A DNA stretch of 64,000 bases from Brachionus plicatilis (GCA_010279815.1 QEOQ01000688.1:1135789-1199788), one strand, 5' to 3'; positions 24,801 to 35,609 are shown, numbered from the stretch's first letter. A program made the numbers and translations. The notes: generated by a model from the letters alone, not told the origin.

Positions 24801-25193
24801 ATGAAGATATTGTCCAGTCTCGATGAAGAATCACCTGCCACAGCCAAATCTAGTTTGCATTCAACTATTACAACTACTCTGAGAACAACCACTACTCCCA
24901 TTAGCACAACAAAAATGTCCCAAACAGTAGATGACAATATTTTTATATTAGAACCCGAAATAATCGACTACAACGATATTTTGTCCCAGCTAATATCCAC
25001 ATCATCAGCTTACAGTAACAGTAATGTTTTTAACAAAAAGCAAACAAATCGAGAATCGTTAGAAAGTGGACACCTCAATAAAGCCCAATCTTGTTTGTTT
25101 TCAGATTTATCATTTAGAAATTATTTGTTCCTTTTAACTATCTATTGCCATTTGTATTTTTTTTCAAAGTATAATTTTTTAACCTGTTCATAG
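21862..25193 (+). CDS. ephrin, probably GPI-anchored, three exons
   Basis: Exons 21862-22037, 24203-24353 and 24408-25193 join in frame to 370 aa, with GT-AG introns of 2165 and 54 nt. Residues about 28-45 are hydrophobic (FFILSLLFLF), an internal-looking signal sequence. The ephrin ectodomain follows: PIDPIVWSAKNKMF, then HLIHVRIGEFLNIICPKY, EYNECKI, LKCDRPYENVKYTLYISKFSP and GSKYYFISTSDGTFNGL with GGTCKTHNMKITVKVL. It has the expected cysteines at ICP, NEC, LKC and GTC. A Ser/Thr-rich stalk leads to a hydrophobic C-terminus (NYLFLLTIYCHLYFF) with no cytoplasmic tail, which fits a GPI-anchor signal. Ephrins are cell-surface ligands for Eph receptor kinases in axon guidance and tissue boundaries. 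The poly(A) signal is at 25202-25207. Exon 2 and 3 borders are firm. The upstream initiator could be a later Met. Confidence 0.93.
23500..23634 (+). repeat. LINE-like 3' tail inside ephrin intron 1
   Basis: A copy of the 16150-16312 tail: GTTCCTTTTTT, TTTTTAGGTAATAATTTTTCA, hairpin CTCCTAAAAGGAG and TTAATTCAATTCAATAAATAAATAA. It sits in sense orientation in the 2165-nt first intron, which is about forty times longer than most introns in this window. Confidence 0.6.
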
Positions 25194-26180
25194 TTAAATG
25201 TAATAAATATACTTTAAATATTTTTTGTTTTTACTATTATTAATACATAAATAAATAATTTTTTGTTGGCTCAAATTTAGAGTTTTTTCCTTTTAGTTTT
25301 AAATGATATTTTAGCAGTCCTAGCGGTATTGTTATACAGACAAATGGTTTCCCACAATTAAAAACTTTTTAACACAAATCACTTCAAAACACAATTTTTT
25401 TGTGCCGAATTCAAAAAAAAAAAATATCTTTAACATATTTACCCAAATAACTGGATAACACAAATTTTTTGTGATGAAAAAAAATGTCAAATAGTAATGA
25501 TAAAATTAAATAAAAAAAAATTAAGTTAAAATCTATTTTAAGGAATCACATATTTTAAAATCAAGTGCTGTATGTGTAGAAGCATTATCAACCAAAATTT
25601 TGGATTCGATTAAGCTGTTTTTTGTTCTTTTTTGGCATAATTAAGTATTTAAATAAACAAAAATGAAGGATATAAATATTTTATTTATTTTTTTCAAATT
25701 TTCAATTGTCATATTTTTTTTGAAAGTAAGACTTATACATATATACAAACTTCATAAAACTTTATTTTTTTCAATTTTTTTAAAAATGCCTCATTTTGAA
25801 CGCTTTTTTTAAGAGAAATAAAAGAGAAAAAAAATTAAATCCTACCATGTTTTATAAAATTAATGAGAATCGCTTTTGCAATCTTATTGCATTGAAATTA
25901 AATTGATTACATCAAACGTAGAATATTTAGTTTTTATTGTTTTTAAACAAAAATTTTTAGATTAGATTTTTTAAGCAATTAAGAAAATAGCTTTCTTTAA
26001 AAAAGATAAAAATTTTATCTCATTTTCTAATTTCTTAACTTGATTACAATAATTATTATGATTCAAATGGTATCCTAAAAAACAAAATCTATCTGACAAG
26101 TAAAAAAATAACACTTGATGTAAATCAAGAAATTTTTAATTAAAGACATTTTTTTTTGGTTGATAAATCCATTTTGCCAC

Positions 26181-26414
26181 GGCAATGTCAAATTTTAGTA
26201 CAAAAATTACAGTATAAAAAGTAAAAACTTTTTTTTCTAATTGTGCAAAAATGGTTCTGCAAAAAGCATTGTATTGTTCAATTTTGTGAAAAAAAATTCC
26301 AAGCTCTACAATTTTCTGCAAAACGCACACCATCAAAATTATACTTGATTAAACTATGCAATAAATTTCAGAATTTTTGCAGAGTTTGAAATTATTTTTA
26401 AATTTCACATTGCC
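26181..26414. mobile_element. 234-bp inverted-repeat element, GGCAATG ends
   Basis: Left end GGCAATGTCAAATTTTAG and right end AAATTTCACATTGCC. The flanks TTTGCCAC and ATTGCCAC match 7 of 8 bases, suggesting a decayed 8-bp duplication. The interior has TTCTGCAAAA and TTTGCAGAG words shared with the 12.0, 14.7 and 58.7 kb elements. Confidence 0.6.
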
Positions 26415-28093
26415 ATTGCCACTCATGTAAAAATTAAGCCATATACACCAAGTGTTTTATTTTTCGCTATTACAGTAGATAATGATGAATTAAATAATTG
26501 CTAGCACCTTATGAATTTTTAGATTAAGACTTAGTGGTTTATTAAGTAAAAAAAAAACATTTTTTCAAAAATATGTTTTATGATAGCCATTCATCTATCT
26601 TTATTTTTAAATTGATATTGAATATTTCTTTTAAAAAACTGTTAAAAATTTTTAAGTAAAATGATTTTACTTTCTTAAATTTTTTAAGTTATTAAAATTT
26701 TTATCTTTTTTGAAGAAATCTATTTTTTTACTTATATAATCTAAAGATTTCTGTATATAAACAATAAAAACCAAAAAATCTTTGCTATAATAAGATTTCA
26801 AAATTAACTCCCATTAATTATTTTTTATAAATAAATTTGAAACATCCTACTTTTTTTCACGTTTTTTCAAAATTGTATGAAAATTTTTATTAAAAGACGG
26901 AAAAATAACCATTTTTATTTCAATTTATCTTTTCATGAGGATTCTAACAAAGGTCTTGAACCATTCGGACGTGCCATGGGGTCTACTTCTTAATTATTTT
27001 TTAAATAAAAATAATAATTAAAGAAAAGTTTTCAAATAATTTTAATAAAAAAAATAAATTCATACGGAATGATATAAACTTTAAAAATAAAGTAAGATTT
27101 TCCCGTTTTAATAGTTAGAGTTGATCATTTTAGAGGATAATTTAACCAGTTTTTTTTTTCATCTATTGTTTTAACTTCCTCTGTTTCTCTAATTGCTTTT
27201 TTTAAAGTTTCGATTTACCATAAGGCCTCAATTAATCGTAAGTTATAATTTTATCAGTCGGAGTGTTTTTTTTTTTAGATTTTCAAATATTTAGTACTTA
27301 ATTGGTAAAAATATTTATTTTAAAGACTTTAGTTGATTTTTTTTTCAATTCAAAAACGAATTATGAAAAAACGTTTGATTTCTAATTTATCGACCATAAA
27401 AAATTAAATTGAAGGATCGCTTTGCTTATAAATTTTAATTGCTCTCAATTGCTTTTTAAATGTGGTATTTAACTCAAGTATTGTTTTCAAAGTACTTGTT
27501 CGAACAATTCGTCGTCAATCTTTATCGAGTGCTTTTAGATTATAGAGTATGTCAAAATGATAGAGAAGAATGGTGACTTTTCGTGAATGCTTGAGGCATC
27601 TGAAAGCATTTTTTTAATTGTTATCAACGACATGGTCAATGCCTCGACGCTTGAACTTATAAGTGAAAAAATCAATACCATTTGGTTTATTTTTATTGCT
27701 AAATTGGATTATAAAACGATTAAATTCGCATTTTTTTTAACCTTAAATGAGACATTTATAATCCGATAATTACATGTCGTCTAAACAAAATAGAGGAAAT
27801 TCAAATCCAAATTGAAAAGCATTTCAATCGAATGTCCTTTCTAATCACTTGTCATAACACAAAAATATTTGAGTCCTGTTTGGCCTAACAAAAAAAAAAG
27901 AAAAAAATTTATTTGAAAAAATTAATAAAAACTAGTAGCCCGTTTCTTCAGTAAAAAAATAAGAAAAAAATTTAGGAGTAAAAAAATTTAAAAATGTATA
28001 TTGATAAAATCTTTATTAAAAGTTTAATAATTATTTTTAAATAAAGAAACTAACTCTTGTTTTTATATTTTAAAGGGATTGGCTTTAGAACAG

Positions 28094-28376
28094 TACCGTA
28101 TTTCCTCAAATAAAAGAAAGTTCGGTCATCGAAGGGTTTCTTTTATTTGAAAATTTTTAACTTAAAAAAAGTGACTCAAATAAAAAAAATTTATCCATTT
28201 TTTTTCTTCTAATAGAAACAAAAAAATGCATGTTTTACATGACAAATGACTGGTGAATTTTCTTTTAATCGAGACACATTTTTTGAGAAAAACAACTCAA
28301 ATAAAGGCAAATTTTTGCCTCAAATAGTAGCAACCTTCTTCTATTTGTGGTAACTTCTATTTGAGATAATACGGTA
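28094..28376. mobile_element. 283-bp inverted-repeat element with TACCGTATT ends
   Basis: Left end TACCGTATTTCCTCAAATAA and right end TTCTATTTGAGATAATACGGTA are inverted repeats. Interior words CTCAAATAAA recur in both orientations. The termini resemble those of 48891-49292 (TACCGTATTTCGCCGAATAT), so two families share a TA-CCGTATTT start. If the outer TA is the duplicated target this fits the Tc1/mariner superfamily, but that is only an inference. Confidence 0.65.
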
Positions 28377-28591
28377 GTTGTTCTCGATCTTGTTTTAATT
28401 GTTTTAACCATTTCTTTTTATAGATGTGTTTTTATTTTTCAATTTCTTTTTATAGTTTACAAATAATAATGAAATACTAAACTAATAATACTATAATGAA
28501 ATAGAAAACTAATAATAACTTTGTATATGTGACTAGATTCAATGAATCTAGCTACCAAATATGTCTTCCTAGTAAGACGCTTATTTATTAT

Positions 28592-28592
28592 A

Positions 28593-28655
<63 letters not shown>
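28592..28655. repeat. long (ATT)n microsatellite
   Basis: About 64 bp of almost pure ATT repeats, preceded by the hairpin GTCTTCCTAGTAAGAC (28563-28578). It produces artificial poly-Ile or poly-Tyr reading frames on either strand. It may be the tail of a non-LTR element, as at 11289. Confidence 0.85.
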
Positions 28656-29267
28656 TTAACAGTTTTAATCAATCATTAAGAGACTCTTATATCAAAAAAG
28701 TTGTCTTAATTAGCGGCCGTAAAGTCTGGAGCAAAAAAACTTTAAATTATTTTTAAAATTTAAAAATTAAACGATAATTATGAAAAATTACTCTTTCTAT
28801 CAATATTCAATCAAACCTTCTAAATATAAAGAATTTTTTAAATTTTTGATTTTGTTTACGTTTTAAAAATTATTTTTGAAAATTTTTAACATTTATTTTT
28901 AAAATAATTGCCCAAAATTGAAAAAAAACTGGTGTTCAATTAAATAAAACATATTTTGCAACAGTTTTTGCTCAATAATTTCCCACCGCTCTTAATAATA
29001 ATGGTTAATTAGTGAGTCTTAGTTTTTTTGAATTTTAATAAATTTATCTCGCTTTTTTAATTTCGATATATCAATTATTATTTTTTATCCGAAAAGTAGA
29101 AATAAAAATTTAAATTTGAAAAAATTTAATTCCTGTTTGGCCTAACAATAATGAAAAAAAAAAAAGAAAAAAAAATTTTATTTGCAAAAATTAATAAAAA
29201 TGAGAGAACAAAATATTATACACGGGTTTAGTTAATTTGTGTTTTAAAGCTAGTCTATCTTGGCTCA

Positions 29268-30506
29268 CTAGTCAGTTGTACTGGGATAAGTTGTCTGATC
29301 GTCTTGGCTTTCTTCGTCGATTTCAAAACTGTGTGTATAATTTATAAAAGTTGTGCTTTCATTCAAGTCATTGTCTTTTTCCTCTTCAAAAGCTCTACTT
29401 TCCACCAAATTAGTGAGAGATTGAGTCTGGAAAGATGACTTATCAAATGAAGTGTTGTCATTTTTGCATACTTTTGAAATGTCTATGTCATCAGACTCAT
29501 GTTGCGATTTGTCCTCTTTGCATATTAAATTGTCCTCTTTGTTCTCTGGATAAAAAATTCCATTATTAAAATGTGCATTTTCGCCTTCGGGCTCACATAT
29601 ATGAGCTTTTATTCGAAAATTTTGAATTAGATTGTCAATATAATTACCTAATTCATTTGAATTCATGCTTTTAAAGAGACTAAAATTGCTAGACTCTTGA
29701 TTTTTTTCGTTTATTTTTGGAAAAATAGTATGATTTACACTTTTTACAGCATCTTTCCTCTCGAGACTATACTTTTTGGGCACTTTCGACTCGGTCTGAA
29801 CTTGTTTGTTGTATCTTGGAATAAATTTTGGTCTAGTTAAGAGTTGTTTGGAACTAAATAGGTTTTTCACTGGCTTATCGTTTAATCTATTGTCCGCGGC
29901 ATGATCTCGGCTTTGTTTTGTGAAATAGTTGGAAGGTTCGATTTCAGCGTCGTCTGACATTAAAAAACTTTCTTCCATTAATGAGTCAATTGAAGTGAAT
30001 TCCTCCTTTTTTTTTGTGGCCTTGCGCCGTGGCAAAATCGGTGCATGTTCACGGTGAGTGAGAAAACTTGGCAAATTTTTGACGTCTGAATCAAATTTTT
30101 TGCGTAAAAAACCACAATATGGTTGACTAGTTGGCGCATTACATGGAAATGAATTTCGTTTTTCACACGAAAACTGAGATGTTTTAAAATTAGTTTTGTT
30201 AGTTGGACAATTTTTGTGGTTCATAATAATTGGTTCGGGAATGTCTCTGGCACAATTGTAATTTGTGATATTATTCTCGTTTTTGATAAATATTTTTATG
30301 TTCTTTCCTTGGTCGGAAAATCGCGTGCAGTCAGAATTTTCATCAATTTTATATATTTTGAATATATTTTTAGAGCATAAATTATTCTTGTTGTTTTCGA
30401 GCCTTGACACCATCGAAAAAACACTTCCGTCTTGGCTAATATTATACGTCGCTTTTTCAGAACATTTTTTACTCCCACCAGCAGCTTCAGTCTTTGACTT
30501 TTTCAT
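29268..30506 (-). CDS. unrecognised 412-aa hydrophilic protein
   Basis: A long single open frame. The first true ATG is at 30506 (MKKSKTEAAGGSKKCSEK). The frame is open a further 21 codons upstream but without an ATG. The product is hydrophilic and Ser/Asn/Asp-rich, probably mostly disordered. It has basic patches (LPRRKATKKKEEF, about residue 175) and many acidic stretches toward the end (ESDDIDISK, EIDEESQDDQTTYPSTTD). There is no signal peptide, membrane segment or known catalytic motif. A conserved-looking helix may lie at SNELGNYIDNLIQNFRIKAHI. It is the most downstream member of a run of four minus-strand genes. The coding call rests on length and composition. I could not place it in a family. 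Confidence 0.72.
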   Translation of the reverse strand: MKKSKTEAAGGSKKCSEKATYNISQDGSVFSMVSRLENNKNNLCSKNIFKIYKIDENSDCTRFSDQGKNIKIFIKNENNITNYNCARDIPEPIIMNHKNCPTNKTNFKTSQFSCEKRNSFPCNAPTSQPYCGFLRKKFDSDVKNLPSFLTHREHAPILPRRKATKKKEEFTSIDSLMEESFLMSDDAEIEPSNYFTKQSRDHAADNRLNDKPVKNLFSSKQLLTRPKFIPRYNKQVQTESKVPKKYSLERKDAVKSVNHTIFPKINEKNQESSNFSLFKSMNSNELGNYIDNLIQNFRIKAHICEPEGENAHFNNGIFYPENKEDNLICKEDKSQHESDDIDISKVCKNDNTSFDKSSFQTQSLTNLVESRAFEEEKDNDLNESTTFINYTHSFEIDEESQDDQTTYPSTTD

Positions 30507-30839
30507 TATTTTGTCCGTATGTATTCCAATGAAGTTTAATGACAGATTGAATTTAATTCCAAACAACACAAATTGATCATTGTAGAAAAGCGAAAAAATG
30601 TTTTGCCTACTAGATCAATTTAACATTGCTTAAAATTTTCGTTTGATTTCAGAACTTGTATAACAATATAAATTCTTTAACTTTCAATAAAAATATTTTA
30701 AAGGTTTGAAATAATTTAAAAATGAAAAAGAAAAAAATGAAATACAAAAGAATAACAAAAATAGTGGAACCTGGTGATTTATCTTGAATCTCAGAGCTCT
30801 TTTGATTACAAAAATAATACATAAAAAACAATAAACTTA

Positions 30840-31910
30840 AGATGATTTATTTAATACCCTTTTTTCTGTGATTTACTTTATGTAATTATAATGAAATTAC
30901 AAATTACAAATTAAATAAATCTACTATTAATAGCTTACTTGGTAGTTCGCTAGCTTGTTGTGGTTGCAGAGCAACCAAAGTATGAAAAAACAATAAGGCC
31001 AACATATTGTGAAAATTATTATTCATCATCATTCTATAGTTTAATAAATTTACAATTTTTCTAATGCGTTATTTTGCTTAGAAATTGTTCAACTTTAGTA
31101 ATTTCAATACTTTGGCCAAACAAGTATTCGAGTTTAAAAACAAAAATGTGGCATTTTTCAACTAAGTTAAGAAACCAGAATTTGTATTTTAGCCAACAAA
31201 GTATTTTGTCAAATAGTGATTAGGAAATAGCGGTGATTTTTTGACTAGTTTTAATGTGATATTTGATTTGTATAACAAAAATGAAAATTTTATTTTTCAA
31301 GTTTCTGTTACCTAATATAATAAATATTTGTATTTGTAAAAAAATACACTTGTTTGGGTTGAACTTGTTTTACTTTTATATTTTCTCAATAATTATCTGT
31401 AGATACCCGTTTTTGTATACAATTTGTTGCATAATCCAAATAAGAATGTCAAGTTAAGCAAATAACAACATATAATTAAAGTTAAAGCAAATGAAAAAAG
31501 CTAACCATTTAAAAACTGATGAAAGTCAAGCAAAAATCTACGAACAAATTTCTTTTTATGCAGCCTTTAATGAGTGAGCGTTGTTTTTTTTTTTTTAATT
31601 TTAAATCCCTTAAAACAAAGTTTAATCAAGATTTTATTTTAATTTTTTAAGAATGAAAACATGTGTTCAACGTCTCATAATTTAGAAAGGAAACTCATTA
31701 TGAGAATTTGTGAGTTAAAAAACAAAAATTTAAATTACGCTCAAAGCCCTTTACAATATTCCGAATTTAATTAAAAAAATATTTTGAAATTAGATGTTTT
31801 TATTAAATTTTGAATAAAAAAGCAAAAATTTTTGATTTGAAAGAGAATAAAAAGGTTGTATTTTTTTAAGGAAAAAAAATTAAAAAAATTCCAATATTAT
31901 TCAAATTTTA
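30840..31910. other. AT-rich spacer within the minus-strand cluster
   Basis: No supported gene. A 64-aa plus ORF at 31263-31457 is Ile/Phe/Cys-rich in the way expected of AT-rich noncoding DNA. I see no clear element. Confidence 0.45.
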
Positions 31911-32468
31911 TTAAGAATTTATCTTGAGGAATGGGATTTCATGTGTTACTTTCATACAATCTTGGATAAATTTTTCAATTCCTTGTTTACTTTCTTGTTC
32001 ATTTGAGTAACCAATTTTGGATTCATTCGAATTTAAAATATCGCTTGATTTTGTTCTATCCATCATCAGCTTTTTATTCAATTCCTGAAATTTTGTCAGA
32101 CTTTTTAAATACGGATCATCATCTGTGCATTGGTTGATTCTATTCGATGATGAATAGGTGCTCTTTGTCAACGATGATAATTCAGAACTTCCAATTGAAA
32201 CTTCACTTCCATATTTAGCAATCGGAGTGAAATTTTCCAAATTCACCAGACTCATTTCATCCTTATAATCTTTAACTCTCTGGGATAAATTGTCGATTAG
32301 CTTTTCTATCTTATATGTTGGATCAGCCTGAATTTGTGTCTGCTTACAAATCGAATTTTTGGATTTGGAACGACTTTTTGGTTTTTTTATCTTCAGCTTA
32401 TTCTTTAATTCAAAGTTTTTGATATATTCTTCCAATTTATCTGAGGCATGTTTCTCTTTACGATTCAT
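31911..32468 (-). CDS. unrecognised 185-aa basic and helical protein
   Basis: A complete ORF from ATG at 32468. The N-terminal part is strongly basic and helix-prone (DKLEEYIKNFELKNKLKIKK, then a KPKSRSKSKN patch). A second helical segment follows (YKIEKLIDNLSQRVKDYKDE), then a Ser-rich linker and a third helix (YLKSLTKFQELNKKLMMD). The end, GIEKFIQDCMKVTHEIPFLK, looks structured. There is no membrane segment or signal peptide. Coiled coils are plausible. I do not recognise the family. It lies about 320 bp upstream of the stop side of the AKH-like gene on the same strand. Confidence 0.65.
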   Translation of the reverse strand: MNRKEKHASDKLEEYIKNFELKNKLKIKKPKSRSKSKNSICKQTQIQADPTYKIEKLIDNLSQRVKDYKDEMSLVNLENFTPIAKYGSEVSIGSSELSSLTKSTYSSSNRINQCTDDDPYLKSLTKFQELNKKLMMDRTKSSDILNSNESKIGYSNEQESKQGIEKFIQDCMKVTHEIPFLKINS

Positions 32469-32791
32469 TTTTAAAATGCTAAAATAATTGAAAAAAAATG
32501 AATTCTGAATATTTTAATTGTGGTAGCCATAGAAACTTTTACTAACAAATGACCAGAATAATATTTTTAGGACACATTTTATTTCGAAAAACTTGAGTTT
32601 AAATTAATAAACATAAATAGAAAAAAAAATTACATTTAATTTCAATTCAAGCTAAAATAATAATCTAAATTTTTTTTTTAAAAGTTGATTTCTGAATAAT
32701 TCTGTTTCTTTGCTTTCACAAATATCAAAAATTTTCGAGTCTAAATAGTCCTTTGTTTAAAAAATTTAATTAAAGATAGCATTTATTAATA

Positions 32792-33013
32792 TTATTTTTG
32801 AATTACTATTATCTCTTGCTCCAAATTCGGTATCACATCTAATAGATAGCTTTTTAAGCTCAGTATGCTAACGCACTTGTTCTCTACATTTTCCTCATTG
32901 CTTCGCTTTCCCCAGTTGGCTGAATAACTGAATTGTTGTTCAGAAAAGCTTACAAAATACAACAGGACAGCAGTAATTATCAATGCTTGGTTTGAGACTT
33001 TTCGACAATTCAT
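32792..33013 (-). CDS. adipokinetic hormone (AKH/GnRH-superfamily)-like neuropeptide precursor
   Basis: A 73-aa precursor from ATG at 33013. Residues about 9-24 form a hydrophobic signal peptide (ALIITAVLLYFVSFS). It is followed at once by QFSYSANW (32910-32933), then Gly-Lys-Arg (32901-32909), the standard amidation and dibasic cleavage signal. An N-terminal Gln that can cyclise, aromatic at position 4, Ser at 5, Asn at 7 and Trp-amide at 8 match the AKH octapeptide pattern (arthropod pQLNFSPNW-type peptides). The predicted hormone is pQFSYSANW-amide. A one- or two-residue longer form starting at the preceding Glu-Gln is possible. The remaining 36 residues are a spacer with one Cys. AKH-type peptides act through GnRH-like G-protein-coupled receptors. 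No other peptide copy is present, as is usual for this family. Confidence 0.82.
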   Translation of the reverse strand: MNCRKVSNQALIITAVLLYFVSFSEQQFSYSANWGKRSNEENVENKCVSILSLKSYLLDVIPNLEQEIIVIQK

Positions 33014-33437
33014 TTTGTGATTTATCTTCAAAATAAGAAATGTTAATAAAAAAATTTTTTTTTAAATTCTGAAAGTTTATATTTTCTATAGCTTTAAGAT
33101 CTTCTTATTTTAGATATATTTGAATTAATTTTTGGAAGTATTTATTAATTAAAACAAAAGTATGATTAAAATAATATTGGGTTTTTGTTTAAAATCTTTT
33201 TAACCACGCAACCGGATTCATATTTAGCGTAATTCAATCGACATTTTGATGATTGGTCTATCAAGATTACCACACATCACGATAAATTGTCAAGATTCTT
33301 GGATTACACTTCCAATTTTGTTTACTTAATTCTTTCAATTTCTTAGACCATAAAGAAAGATTGTTGTCACGAACTGCAAATCAGATAAAATTAAAATGAA
33401 GTGAAAAGATTTAAAAATTTTATTGCATAATAAATAA

Positions 33438-34303
33438 TCAAAACATTTTACGACGGCTTGCCTTGTTAAATATGGACTGTGAAGCCTTAATGATTCTGTT
33501 TCTGAACACACTTTTTTTTGAATATTTCTCTCTGTGAACTTTTAGTCTTCTTCCGATCACTTGTTTTTGCTCGGTATATAGCTCTTTGATTGATGAGCCC
33601 GGAGGAGGCTGCAAAGGTATCCTTCCTTGTTTTTTGAACAATTTAATTACAAATTTTGTAAGAGCTACGGTGAAAACATATCTTAGCGGAGTGATGATTT
33701 TGTACAGCACAATAGCTGTAATCATGAATTTCAAAGTCTGTCCTGTGATCGACTCACCAATGCTTTTTATCCAGTGCTCAGAAATGATGTGACGAACAAA
33801 TGATTCCTTCAAATACTTTTCCAGATTAAAGGTGTTGATTTTTGTGTTTATAGAATCAATTGTCTCACGGCTCATTACTCTTAATTTTTCCAATATATTT
33901 AATACAGACGTAATATCAAGACCTCTAGATAATTAAAAATTTTCTTATTTGATCTGAGTAAAAAAATTTTAATTTACGCTTTGGATAAAAAAAAAAAACT
34001 GATTATCCATCCCCATGACGAAACAAAATGACAGGCTATCAGAATTTTTCCATGTTGCTTGTAAGCATCTTTGAACCTCTTGAAAATACTAACTGAACCT
34101 GTTTGATTAACAACACTAGTTGAATCTTGATGTTTGCAGTGAACCGGTTGAAAATAAATTGTCTTTTTTTGGATTTCAAAAACTTGTTTTTTGCAAAAAT
34201 TTTTAAATAAAGTCCGTTCTTGGGTTACTAGTTTAAAACTGTTCGAAGTTTTGCAAAATTGGTTAATTAATGATGGAACTCTAAATACAGATAGACGATT
34301 CAT
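33438..34303 (-). CDS. FAM210 (DUF1279) family mitochondrial membrane protein, two exons
   Basis: Exons 34303-33978 and 33924-33438 join in frame (53-nt GT-AG intron) to 270 aa. The N-terminus is basic and hydroxylated, like a mitochondrial presequence. The DUF1279 core begins SIFKRFKDAYKQHGKILIA and continues CHFVSSWGWIISFFFLSKAG (FAM210 proteins have RFK..YK.Y, HL.TS..W...FY.L.KSG). It then runs GLDITSVLNIL and, after a variable loop, reaches the second membrane segment TAIVLYKIITPLRYVFTVALTKF, matching YKIATPARYTVTLGGT in vertebrate FAM210A. The splice site falls inside the first membrane hairpin, so neither exon alone shows the family. FAM210A acts in mitochondrial translation and muscle or bone mass in vertebrates. 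Here only membership is inferred. The C-terminus is very basic. Confidence 0.87.
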
Positions 34304-34969
34304 TTGATTATAAATATGGCCTTTTTAAGATTTGGCTCTGAAAATTAAAATTTAAAAATAAAAACATACGAAATATTTCCAACGAAAAATATTGCAAAAT
34401 TAAGTTTATTTTTGAAATTTTTTAATTCCAGCCCCCTTTATTATGAACAAAATGAAAGATTGATCCAAATAAATTTATAAAATCTCGAAAACACTTATAT
34501 CGCTAAATAAAATTTATTTCAACTTTTATTTAAGAAAAATAAAAAAATTTTTTAAAAAACCTAGTTTTTTAATATACCAAGATTGCCTCTGTAAAATGTA
34601 TCAGCTAATTCCATCAAAATAATATAAAAACTTCAAAATATGAACACAGAATCAAAAAAATTTGGATATCACACCACAAAGTTCTTAAAAGAAATCCAAA
34701 AAAAAATAAAAAAAGAAACTAAAAAAATTAGACTTACATTTTTTAATGTTTTATCAAACAGAGAAAATCATTATTTTTTTTGATGGTATGCTAGAAAGGA
34801 AATAGCAGTGAAAAATTGGAAGAAATTTTATTTATAAATTTTTTATATAATTTATTTGTGAAATATAAAAATTTTATGTCATAAAATGCTTTTTTGACAC
34901 TTCTATAAATATTTTTTATTTTTATGACGATTTTTGTGTTATTTATTTTATCTAAACTGATTTTTTTTG

Positions 34970-35603
34970 GGGTCTTGCCTGTTATGTGACCAGTGACTTT
35001 GTGTCGATTTGGTGACCAGGTATTTTTTCTGACTGGTCACATATTCACTGGTCACCTAATATGTGACCAGGCAAAATTATTTATTAGGTAAAAATGTTTA
35101 TAAATAATTTAAACTTGGTCACCTAAATAAACATTTGGTCACCAAAATTTTGAAATTGGTCACGAAAATTTCTTTTTAGCTGGATAAGAAGATATTGAAT
35201 CTATATTTGGGTCTTTGAAAGGATCTGAATATGGGTCTGAATTTGGTTATGATAACAATGAAGAAGAGAGTAATGATGTTGAAGTGGAAATTTTCAGTGT
35301 AGACTCGGTGGAAGAGTTAAATAGACTTAAAAATTATGAAAGCGATGAAGAAAGTTATCCTTTATTATTTAATTTTTATAATTTTAAATTAATATTTAAA
35401 TTGGTCACGTAAATAAAAAACCAGGTCACATAAATTTAATAACTGGTCACTTAAATAATAAAATTAAAAAAAAAAAATTCTTTATTTTATTAATAATTTT
35501 GCCTGGTCACATATTAGGTGACCAGTGAATATGTGACCAGTCAGAAAAAATACCTGGTCACCAAATCGACACAAAGTCACTGGTCACATAACAGGCAAGA
35601 CCC
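34970..35603. mobile_element. 634-bp palindromic element dense in GTGACCA/TGGTCAC motifs
   Basis: The arms 34970-35081 and about 35492-35603 look identical as inverted repeats over about 110 bp, beginning GGGTCTTGCCTGTTATGTGA. The flanks TTTTTTTG and TTTTCTTG match 7 of 8 bases. I count about fifteen TGGTCAC/GTGACCA words: five per arm and about five in the centre, some palindromically paired. The centre contains an open but ATG-less acidic frame (about 35180-35412, with SVDSVEELNRL and ESDEES), perhaps a transposase remnant. Perfect arms suggest recent activity or gene conversion. The termini and motif resemble the 7305 and 54897 elements. Confidence 0.85.
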
Positions 35604-35609
35604 TTTTCT

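Larger units (their letters stand above)
25210..29267. other. AT-rich intergenic region between ephrin and the minus-strand cluster
   Basis: No supported gene. A 60-aa ORF at 27587-27769 is not convincing. It contains the elements at 26181-26414 and 28094-28376 and the ATT array at 28592-28655. The sequence CCTGTTTGGCCTAACAA is seen at about 27866 and again at about 29132 in similar A-rich contexts, a small unclassified direct repeat. Confidence 0.5.

Noticed and set aside
24516..24937. Minus-strand ORFs of 82 and 66 aa
   Set aside because: Antisense shadows of ephrin exon 3.
28457..28756. ORFs with long poly-Ile or poly-Tyr on both strands
   Set aside because: They are only translations of the ATT microsatellite.
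35215..35412. 65-aa acidic ORF as an independent gene
   Set aside because: It has no ATG, and lies wholly between the arms of the palindromic element. It is better read as an element remnant.
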